From CAZIWJ01 sp964542855 (GTDB taxonomy: Bacteria > Bacteroidota > Bacteroidia > Cytophagales > Cyclobacteriaceae), in assembly GCA_964542855.1 (NCBI GenBank), contig CAZIWJ010000188.1:1-7300 (forward strand): 7,300 nucleotides of DNA, read 5' to 3'. Shown here in pieces: positions 1-5,373 of the stretch. The notes below the pieces were generated by a model. The model was given only the letters and a program-made list of their open reading frames with translations, was not told the origin of the DNA and searched no databases. The position numbers and the translations under genes were made by a program. Position 1 is the stretch's first letter. Each line of letters opens with the position of its first letter.

Positions 1-2
1 TG

Positions 3-3000
3 GCTCTTTCTACGGCTAATGCCATTACAAATACTTCTCCCAACACCCCGGTGTACATTGATGCCCAATCGGTTCACGGTACTATCATAGCCACCAGCTC
101 GTTCGATATCGCCAACCACCTAATTATTGAAGGCCCGGTTGAAAGGGATTTATTTTTATCTAATACGAACGGAAATACGGTGATATCGAGCGGGGTAGGG
201 CCAAACACTTACCGGGTGAAACTGATTAACCTGGGGGTTTCCGATAATACCTGCACCAGTGCCAACTGCTCCGGGGCAGCCATTGAAAATTCCGACCAGA
301 TGACGCTGGTAAATTGTACCATTCGCAACAACCGAAACGATAATACCCAGAACGTTGTCGCCAAATCCGGAGCAATCAGTAATTTTTCCGGTGCTTCCTT
401 ACACCTGGAAAGTTGCGAAATTACCAGAAACGAGAACACGACCAACGAAGGAAGCGGAGCTATTCATAACGAGGGGCTGTTAACCGTAAACAACAGTATT
501 ATCAGGGAAAACTTATCCAGGCAGGGAGGAAGTGCTCTGCTGAATACGGGGGGTGCCAAAATTACTGCCTCTACTGTATACGATAACCAGATCCTGCTTA
601 CCAACAACGCGGCGGGAACAATTAGCAGTAATACTACCGGCGCAGAACTTACTTTAATTAACGTAACCGTGTTTCGCAATATTGGCAGGGGAGTAGTTAT
701 CGGAAACCAGGCAGAAGGTACGGTTAATTTCAGTTCCGTTGCATCGAACGACAGCGGAGAAGGAATTTTTTGTAACGGCTTACTGAATATTAATAACAGT
801 ATTGTTGTCGCTAATCTCGATGCTTCTTTCCAGGATAACGACCTGGTAATCGGCAACTCGGGCCGGGTAGAAAGTAATTTAGGACATAATATTTTCGGTG
901 TAACCGATGAATCGGCAATCGGGGGAATTACGCAGGGCAACCAGTACGGTGTTCTGGCGGCCGATATTTTTCAACGGGTAGGCGTTGTAGTACAGATTGG
1001 TGAAAATGGGGGAGCCACCCCTACACTGGCGCTGAAAGAAGGAAGCCTGGCTGAAGGTGCGGGAGCTGCCGACACGGTACTTTACGATCAGCGGGGATAC
1101 CTGCGTAATCCTGTTCCGGACGTGGGGGCTTACGAACGGGGAGGAACGCTGCTGCAACTAAAGCCATTAACCGCAACCAGTTTCTGTGCCGGCAGTCCCG
1201 TTACTTTTTCTTTTGTTTCCGACGGGTTTGAAGAGGGCACAGCGTTTCGCATTCAGCGATCCGATGACCCGGGTAACTTTTCTAACCCGGAAACCCTGGC
1301 CACCGGATCCTCTTCACCGCTAACGGTTACCCTGCCGTCGGTAGCAAGTAGTACCGGGCTTTACTTCAGGGTGCAAACCAGCCAGCAGGTGAGTGAACAG
1401 CAGGAAATAACCGTTTTGCCTTCGCCCCGCCCCACCTTTACGGGAACCCCCGAACAGTGCCTGGGCGATACCATCCGGTTAAACGCTACCGATTCGGTAC
1501 TGGCCGAAACGTACCGGTGGATAGCCCGGTCTTCCGGTGACACCTTATCCCGGGAGCAATCGCTGGTTTACCCGGGAACGGAAACACTGAACGACAGCCT
1601 GGAACTACTGGTTACCAATGCAGTTTGTACAGCTTCGCAAACGCTACCGCTGGAAATACAGCCTCCCCCTGCCACTGATATTTCAGGAGATACGATAATT
1701 TGTGAAAATGAGCCCCTGTTGTTACAGGCTGTTGAAGAAGGGGCCGATTCCTTTCAGTGGAGGGCCGCCGATACCGTACAGGGTACCGAACAATTGCTGA
1801 ACCTACTGCAGCCCCTTAACTTTTCTGCTGTTCAGCTGCAGGTAATAAGGGGTGCCTGTACGGCGCAACGTACTTATTCCATTCAGAACAAGCCTGTACC
1901 GGACGCAGGAATCATGGGCAAAACCGACGTGTGCCCGGGCGATACCATTCGCCTGCAGGCTGCCGACACTTCAGCAGTATTATACACCTGGCTGAATAAT
2001 GGGGAAGTAATTGCCAATAACACCACACTGTTAGAAAGCGAGAGCTTACAAACCGGCGATAAAATTACCTTGCAATCGCAGCAAAACGGCTGCATTGCTG
2101 AATCTGAACCACTGGTTATCAACTACCAGCAACTTCCGGGTAACGCAACGGTGGTTAGCGGGCCCGATTCGGTGTGCAACTCAGGGGAAAGCGTAACATT
2201 CAGCACTGCTGCGGTGCCTTCGGCCGCATCGTACCGCTGGGAGTTTTCCGGCGCCCTGGCTTCAGTTACCGGTACAGAACTGGAAGCGGGCAGGTCGGTA
2301 AGTATTTTGCTACCCGATAGTGCTTCCATTAATACCATACAGGTAGCCGGGAAGAATGAATGTGGTACGGGCCAATTTTCGCCGGTGAAAACCCTGCAGG
2401 TATTTTCGCCGCCCGGTCTGGTGGGAATCATTGATGGCCCGCAAAATGTTTGCCGGGGAAGCAGCCGGGTGCCGTTTGCTGTAGAACGAACGGCAGGTGC
2501 TGATTTCTACCAGTGGTCGTTCCCGGAAGGTGTACGCCTGGAAGGAAGTAATGCCCAGCAAATTACGAATAGTATCCGGGCTAGCTTTGGGGAGGCGGCC
2601 CAAAGCGGGGAAGTTACCGTACAGGCAGTAAACGGGTGCGGGGCCGGTGAGCCTGCTGCCCCCGTTAATTTAACCGTGGTGCCGGTACCCGAGGCTTTCT
2701 TTGAGGTTAGAGAACAGCAAAGTGCCCGGGTTCCGTTTTCTCCGGAAGATTTATCGAGTGGAGCAATTGATCGCTGGCAGTGGGACTTCGGCGATTTAAC
2801 CCGCGATACCCTGCAGCAGCCCACCCATATTTACCTCGAAGCCGGAACTTACCCAATCACCCTGCAGGTTACCGATATTGCCGGGTGCAGCGATGAATAC
2901 GTTGCTGAAGTGATGGTGGAAGACCTGGAAAATATCATCCAGATTAAAAACGTAATTACGCCCAATGGCGACGGGCAAAATGACGTGCTGTACATTGAAA

Positions 3001-3197
3001 ATATTGAACGCTACCCCGGCAGCCGGGTGAAACTCATTGACCGTTCCGGAAAAATGGTGTACTCGGCCGGAGCTTACCAGAACAACTGGGATGCCCGGGT
3101 AAACGGCAAAGTGCTGCCGGCCGGAACTTACATCTGCCTGGTTCAGCTTACGGAAGTTGGGGTTACGCGCAGGCAAATGGTTAGCATTCTGCGATGA
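3..3197 (+). CDS. T9SS type B-sorted modular surface protein (beta-helix, Ig/PKD modules, CTD), 5'-partial
   Basis: This is the C-terminal part of a very large exported protein, probably an adhesin or cell-surface polymer. The frame is open to the left edge: 16 sense codons precede the GTG at 51, which therefore encodes an internal Val and is not the start. Numbering residues from that GTG, 1 to ~345 is a right-handed beta-helix, with Asn-rich rungs such as SGAIHNEGLLTVNNSIIREN. It closes with DQRG (346-349) and DVGAYE (357-362), the signature seen at the end of choice-of-anchor Q proteins. Residues ~370-877 are about six Ig/PKD-like modules, 880-957 a PKD domain (WQWDFGD at 909-915, AGTYPITLQVTD at 931-942), and 963-1048 the 'gliding motility-associated' C-terminal domain (ITPNGDGQND at 969-978, LPAGTY at 1022-1027). 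That last domain is the T9SS type B secretion signal. The SprF-like partner gene follows with a 4-base overlap. The domain calls are strong; the ligand or substrate cannot be read from the sequence. Confidence 0.93.
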   Translation, partial: ALSTANAITNTSPNTPVYIDAQSVHGTIIATSSFDIANHLIIEGPVERDLFLSNTNGNTVISSGVGPNTYRVKLINLGVSDNTCTSANCSGAAIENSDQMTLVNCTIRNNRNDNTQNVVAKSGAISNFSGASLHLESCEITRNENTTNEGSGAIHNEGLLTVNNSIIRENLSRQGGSALLNTGGAKITASTVYDNQILLTNNAAGTISSNTTGAELTLINVTVFRNIGRGVVIGNQAEGTVNFSSVASNDSGEGIFCNGLLNINNSIVVANLDASFQDNDLVIGNSGRVESNLGHNIFGVTDESAIGGITQGNQYGVLAADIFQRVGVVVQIGENGGATPTLALKEGSLAEGAGAADTVLYDQRGYLRNPVPDVGAYERGGTLLQLKPLTATSFCAGSPVTFSFVSDGFEEGTAFRIQRSDDPGNFSNPETLATGSSSPLTVTLPSVASSTGLYFRVQTSQQVSEQQEITVLPSPRPTFTGTPEQCLGDTIRLNATDSVLAETYRWIARSSGDTLSREQSLVYPGTETLNDSLELLVTNAVCTASQTLPLEIQPPPATDISGDTIICENEPLLLQAVEEGADSFQWRAADTVQGTEQLLNLLQPLNFSAVQLQVIRGACTAQRTYSIQNKPVPDAGIMGKTDVCPGDTIRLQAADTSAVLYTWLNNGEVIANNTTLLESESLQTGDKITLQSQQNGCIAESEPLVINYQQLPGNATVVSGPDSVCNSGESVTFSTAAVPSAASYRWEFSGALASVTGTELEAGRSVSILLPDSASINTIQVAGKNECGTGQFSPVKTLQVFSPPGLVGIIDGPQNVCRGSSRVPFAVERTAGADFYQWSFPEGVRLEGSNAQQITNSIRASFGEAAQSGEVTVQAVNGCGAGEPAAPVNLTVVPVPEAFFEVREQQSARVPFSPEDLSSGAIDRWQWDFGDLTRDTLQQPTHIYLEAGTYPITLQVTDIAGCSDEYVAEVMVEDLENIIQIKNVITPNGDGQNDVLYIENIERYPGSRVKLIDRSGKMVYSAGAYQNNWDARVNGKVLPAGTYICLVQLTEVGVTRRQMVSILR
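1158..2681 (+). repeat. Tandem Ig/PKD-like modules in the surface protein
   Basis: About six diverged modules of 75-90 residues follow one another, starting near residues 370, 459, 538, 614, 694 and 786 (counted from the GTG at 51). Most share a pattern: a Cys early in the module followed by a beta-strand (EQCLGDTIRL, IICENEPLLL, DVCPGDTIRL, SVCNSGESVTF, NVCRGSSRVPF), an aromatic-rich strand (YRW, FQW, YTW, YRW, YQW), and a second Cys before the closing strand (NAVC, GAC, NGC, NECG, NGCG). The paired Cys could form a disulfide in each module, which would fit an extracellular location. The last two modules resemble the PKD-like domain common in Bacteroidota surface proteins. The copies are diverged at DNA level, so this is an old domain array and not a recent amplification. 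Module boundaries are approximate. Confidence 0.8.
2937..3194 (+). other. T9SS type B C-terminal sorting domain (gliding motility-associated CTD) coding segment
   Basis: Residues 963-1048 of the surface protein carry the conserved elements of the type B CTD family (the TIGR04131/CHU_C type): ITPNGDGQND, then YPGSRVKLIDRSGKMVY, NNWDARVNG and LPAGTYICLV, ending in a basic strand at the stop codon. In Flavobacterium johnsoniae proteins with this domain, including SprB, need the T9SS and often a cognate SprF-like protein encoded next door. That matches the gene order here. Confidence 0.92.
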
Positions 3198-4327
3198 GAA
3201 AGGCCCTGTTGCATATCGCCCTGGTTTTTCTTTCTGCAGCCGTACAGGCGCAGGACATGATGTGGCTGAACCCGAAAGCCACCAACTACGCGCTGAGGAA
3301 CCCGGCTAACAGCGGGTTAAAGGGCGGGTTATTACAAACCTCTTTTTCACAATCGCAGTATAATGCCGGTGGCAAACCCCTGCTCAGCCAGGTCAACGCC
3401 CAGCTACCCATACTGGATTACATTGGTGGGGTGTCGCTAAATGCCACGATCGAGGAAATAAACGTGTTGCGCACCACTACCCTGCAAACGGGCTTCGGGT
3501 ACCACATGGACAAGGGGCGCGGGCAAACTTTTTCGCTGGGGCTGGGAATAGAAGCTTCCCATACCGGCCTGAACGATGCAGCCCTGCTGGTGCGAGATGC
3601 TTCCGACCAGGTTATTAGCCAGTACCGGAACGCTAACTGGGTAATGGATTATTCATTCGGGTTCCAGTACCGGGGACCATTATTTCACGCCGGTGCCGCA
3701 GTGAACCGAATTGCCACCTGGCTTTTGTTAACAGATACCGAACGGGTGATGCCAGCCGAATTTATCGTACAAACCGGGTTATACTTTCCCCTGGCAAATG
3801 GCCGGGCCCTGCTGGAACCGGTGGTGAACTACCGACGCACAAATTACGAAGAGCAGCAATTTGAGGGTGGGGTGTATTTTCACTTCAACGACCAGTTCCG
3901 GGCCGGCGGACGTTTTCGGACCGATCAGACCATGAGTGTACTGGTTGCTGCCAAACCCATTCCTGATCTGGAAGTGGCTTACACCTATGAACTTCAGCAA
4001 AGCAATACGGGGGTGAACATTGGTAACATACAGGGCATTAGTTTACGATATACTTTCAACCCACGTCCCCAACGCGATGAGGCAATAGACTTCATCAGGA
4101 ATAGGCCCAGCATGAGGGAAATGAAGCGGGAAGGGATCGAGGAAACCAATGCTACCCGGATCTCCGGTAAAACAAGCAAGCCCAAAAACTCAAAGATAGA
4201 TTTTGAGCAAACGAAGAAGGCTAAAAACAGGCGCTGGTTTAATTTCAATTCTTTCAAAAAGCTGAAACGTAACAAAATCAGGCTTCCCAAAAAGAAGAGA
4301 CGCAAATTCCGCCGAAAGAAGAGGTAA
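3194..4327 (+). CDS. PorP/SprF family T9SS-associated outer-membrane protein with a polybasic C-terminal tail
   Basis: Predicted outer-membrane protein, 377 aa. Residues 1-20 are a signal peptide (MRKALLHIALVFLSAAVQAQ), probably cleaved after VQA or VQAQ. The mature part opens with the family-typical LNPKATNYALRNPANSG (25-41), in which the fold family usually has 'NPA.aG'. Alternating amphipathic strands then run to about residue 290 (GISLRYTFNPRP), as in a PorP/SprF beta-barrel. SprF in F. johnsoniae is needed for secretion of the adhesin SprB, and PorP is a T9SS component that binds PorE. Here the gene directly follows a type B-sorted cargo, so a cargo-dedicated SprF-like role is inferred. 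The ATG overlaps the upstream TGA (ATGA) and no Shine-Dalgarno-like sequence precedes it, which suggests translational coupling. Residues ~292-377 are an extra tail, predicted disordered or helical, and the last 37 residues contain 22 Lys/Arg. SprF itself is not asserted as orthologous, so no symbol is given. Confidence 0.9.
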   Translation: MRKALLHIALVFLSAAVQAQDMMWLNPKATNYALRNPANSGLKGGLLQTSFSQSQYNAGGKPLLSQVNAQLPILDYIGGVSLNATIEEINVLRTTTLQTGFGYHMDKGRGQTFSLGLGIEASHTGLNDAALLVRDASDQVISQYRNANWVMDYSFGFQYRGPLFHAGAAVNRIATWLLLTDTERVMPAEFIVQTGLYFPLANGRALLEPVVNYRRTNYEEQQFEGGVYFHFNDQFRAGGRFRTDQTMSVLVAAKPIPDLEVAYTYELQQSNTGVNIGNIQGISLRYTFNPRPQRDEAIDFIRNRPSMREMKREGIEETNATRISGKTSKPKNSKIDFEQTKKAKNRRWFNFNSFKKLKRNKIRLPKKKRRKFRRKKR

Positions 4328-4445
4328 TTATCCTGTTGTTATTCGTTTGTTGGTATACTGAACGCCCCTTCAGGATGGGCCGGACCGGGGTAGTGTATTT
4401 GAATAATGTAAAAAAATATAATGGAGGGCAATTTTTGTTCGTGGC

Positions 4446-4480
4446 ATTGGATAGGCAATCTGTTAGCATCCAATTTTTTC
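4446..4480 (+). terminator. Probable intrinsic terminator of the surface protein-sprF operon
   Basis: ATTGGAT (4446-4452) pairs with ATCCAAT (4468-4474). An inner GCAA (4455-4458) can pair with TT-A-GC (4463-4467) around a TCTG loop, and the last stem T starts a run of six T (4474-4479). The hairpin lies about 120 bases after the sprF stop and points in the direction of that gene. The stem is not GC-rich, so efficiency is uncertain. Confidence 0.55.
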
Positions 4481-4493
4481 TGTTAGCGTGCAA
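4459..4493. repeat. Direct repeat pair, TCTGTTAGC(A/G)T(C/G)CAA
   Basis: TCTGTTAGCATCCAA (4459-4473) and TCTGTTAGCGTGCAA (4479-4493) agree at 13 of 15 positions with starts exactly 20 bases apart. The first copy forms the 3' half of the terminator hairpin. The pair may be a local tandem duplication or two protein-binding sites on the same face of the helix; no protein is known for it from this sequence. Confidence 0.6.
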
Positions 4494-4522
4494 CCCCGAC
4501 CCCGATTCCTGAAATTTACAGG

Positions 4523-4540
4523 GTTGAAATTAATTTCGAC
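4523..4540. repeat. Near-perfect 18-base palindrome centred on GAAATTAATTTC
   Basis: GAAATTAATTTC (4526-4537) is a perfect 12-base palindrome. The flanks extend it to GTTGAAATTAATTTCGAC with one mismatched pair (T/G at 4525/4538). Its symmetry is like that of a dimeric regulator site, but it sits between convergent gene ends and no promoter is visible beside it. On the RNA level a stem with no loop is impossible, so if transcribed only a shorter hairpin can form. Confidence 0.45.
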
Positions 4541-4608
4541 AGGCTACGCAGAATGAGTAAGGGGCTTATGGCAACAATGAGTAAAACGGGGAGGCCAACT
4601 ATACTTCC

Positions 4609-4644
4609 CGGTCGCTGAGCCTTTCGTTAAATAAAAGGCGACCG
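4609..4644. repeat. Bulged hairpin, possible structured RNA element
   Basis: CGGTCG (4609-4614) pairs with CGACCG (4639-4644), and CCTTT (4620-4624) with AAAGG (4634-4638). CTGAG is a 5-base bulge on the 5' side and the loop is the nine bases CGTTAAATA. Eleven pairs with six consecutive mostly GC pairs make it the strongest stem in the interval. It lacks an adjoining T-run on either strand, so it is not a standard terminator. The strand on which it would act is unknown. Confidence 0.5.
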
Positions 4645-4648
4645 TTAC

Positions 4649-4676
4649 CCAATTAAGGGGTGATTTTGCCAATTAA
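4649..4676. repeat. Direct repeat pair CCAATTAA with 20-base spacing
   Basis: CCAATTAA occurs at 4649-4656 and 4669-4676, starts 20 bases apart, the same spacing as the CTGTTAGC pair upstream. The sequence is short and AT-rich, so chance is a real alternative. Confidence 0.35.
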
Positions 4677-4691
4677 ATAGTATAGTATACC

Positions 4692-4720
4692 TGTTCCAGA
4701 CCCGGTGCCGGGAAGGAACA
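4692..4720 (-). terminator. Hairpin just downstream of the DUF4154 gene, candidate terminator
   Basis: Read on the minus strand, TGTTCC (4720-4715) pairs with GGAACA (4697-4692), and within it CCCG pairs with CGGG around GCAC. It begins five bases after the gene's TAA. The following minus-strand sequence is T-rich but mixed (TATACTATACTATTTAATT) and not a clean T-run, so intrinsic termination is plausible but not certain. Confidence 0.45.
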
Positions 4721-4725
4721 ATACA

Positions 4726-5226
4726 TTAAATCTTTTTTCCCAGCGAGAGTAGCGACTTACTTACCTTAATATTCCGGCTGCTCAGCTCTGCTTCGTTAAT
4801 ACTGAACCGAAGCCGGTCACCATTAACATAAAAGCCGATGCTGGCGCCTTCATAGGCCAGCTTTTCCTGCTCGGTTACCAGTACAACGCTGTTGTTGCCA
4901 ATGCTCGCTTTGATGGCTTCAAAGTTTTCCGACATATTGTCGGGCAAAAATACCATGTGGTAACTGGCCAGGTTATCCTGGGGGCTTACCCGTTCAATCG
5001 TTACGTTGGCGTTCCTGGAAGCCAGCATATTGCTGAGCAGATCATAAACTGCACTTTCTCCGAGAATACCGATGCGGGTTTCGGAAGCTCCGGCAGGCCA
5101 TTCCATGTAATTGGTAAACTTATACAGGAATATGGCCTGGTACTTATCTAACGCTACCTGCTGGGCCTGTACCTGGGTGAGCACAAACAAAGAGAAAAAG
5201 ACCGAAAGAAAAGCTGTTTTATTCAT
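4726..5226 (-). CDS. YfiR family (DUF4154) exported protein
   Basis: Small periplasmic protein, about 166 aa from the chosen start. The frame extends upstream to an ATG at 5259, but the ATG at 5226 (or 5232) puts a classic signal peptide at the very N-terminus: MNKTAFL, a hydrophobic core FFSLFVL, and VQA-QQ as the cleavage site. Family marks (numbered from the 5259 ATG) are KYQAIFLYKFTNYMEWP (39-55), matching the 'KAAFLYNFAKFVEWP' pattern; IGILGES (63-69); HMVFLPDN (101-108); SVVLVTE (124-130); and the closing block IGFYVNGDRLRFSINEAEL (141-159) followed by KVSKSLLSLGKKI. In Pseudomonas, YfiR is a periplasmic repressor of the diguanylate cyclase YfiN. No such partner is present here, and this protein has no Cys, unlike the disulfide-bearing Pseudomonas protein, so its local role is unknown. 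It lies about 150 bases downstream of the SbcC gene on the same strand, so its own promoter is likely, though I recognise none. Confidence 0.85.
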   Translation of the reverse strand: MNKTAFLSVFFSLFVLTQVQAQQVALDKYQAIFLYKFTNYMEWPAGASETRIGILGESAVYDLLSNMLASRNANVTIERVSPQDNLASYHMVFLPDNMSENFEAIKASIGNNSVVLVTEQEKLAYEGASIGFYVNGDRLRFSINEAELSSRNIKVSKSLLSLGKKI

Positions 5227-5373
5227 ATTCATGCCACGTATTATTTGGGTATTACGCATTAATATCCAAAATCTGTTCCCTAACGTTACCGTGCTGTTTA
5301 TGAGGAAGTTATGGGCTGTTCATTAGCTTGTATTATCCCAAAATGATACAGTAATTCAAATATGGAGCTGGTT

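Larger units (their letters stand above)
4352..4691. mobile_element. Possible MITE-like insertion with 8-base terminal inverted repeats
   Basis: GGTATACT (4352-4359) is matched in inverse by AGTATACC (4684-4691); allowing two mismatches the match continues to 12 bases (GGTATACTnnAC). The four bases immediately outside each end are identical, TGTT (4348-4351 and 4692-4695), as expected for a 4-base target duplication. The 340-base interior has no transposase and several internal hairpins, which fits a non-autonomous element. An 8-base inverted repeat alone would be expected by chance in 400 bases; the adjacent matching TGTT is what makes it notable. No second copy is available here, so this is a hypothesis only. 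Confidence 0.3.
4328..4725. other. Gene-free convergent intergenic region with multiple repeats and hairpins
   Basis: This 398-base stretch lies between the 3' ends of the SprF-like gene (+) and the DUF4154 gene (-). I find no convincing protein gene, tRNA or rRNA. It holds a terminator-like hairpin (4446-4480), two direct-repeat pairs with 20-base spacing (4459-4493 and 4649-4676), a near-perfect 18-base palindrome (4523-4540), a bulged hairpin (4609-4644), a hairpin at the far end (4692-4720), and an inverted repeat GGTATACT/AGTATACC at 4352-4359 and 4684-4691 with TGTT on both outer sides. An A/T-rich patch occurs at 4402-4421. A small mobile element, a structured RNA, or simply two converging terminators with decayed sequence could each explain part of it. 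Confidence 0.7.

Noticed and set aside
51..53. GTG as the start codon of the surface protein
   Set aside because: The same frame is open for 16 more codons to the window edge, no signal peptide follows the GTG, and the sequence there is already beta-helix-like. It is an internal Val codon.
464..940. Long open frames on the minus strand inside the surface-protein gene (also 209-445, 2123-2431, 2796-3176)
   Set aside because: Their products are low-complexity shadows of the plus-strand codons; the plus-strand frame has clear domains throughout.
4364..4380. GCCC/GGGC hairpin soon after the sprF stop as terminator
   Set aside because: The stem has only four pairs with a nine-base loop and no T-run follows; the hairpin at 4446-4480 is a better candidate.
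4421..4486. Short ORF beginning ATGGAGGGC after the sprF gene
   Set aside because: It has 21 codons, runs through the terminator hairpin, and shows no ribosome site or recognisable peptide features.
4508..4543. A CRISPR repeat-like unit (ACAGGGTTGAAAT)
   Set aside because: It occurs once only, with no second copy or regular spacers around it and no cas genes in the window.
5227..5259. ATG at 5259 as the start of the DUF4154 protein
   Set aside because: It would add a hydrophilic MRNTQIIRG stretch before the signal peptide. The ATG at 5226 (or 5232) gives a normal one. The choice between the latter two is open.
5260..5373. Promoter for the DUF4154 gene in the gap after sbcC
   Set aside because: On the minus strand there are TTTG and TTTTG words and a TTGAAT-16-GATAAT pair, but none gives the Bacteroidota TTTG / TAnnTTTG arrangement at the proper spacing. 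The gap probably holds a promoter, but I cannot place it.
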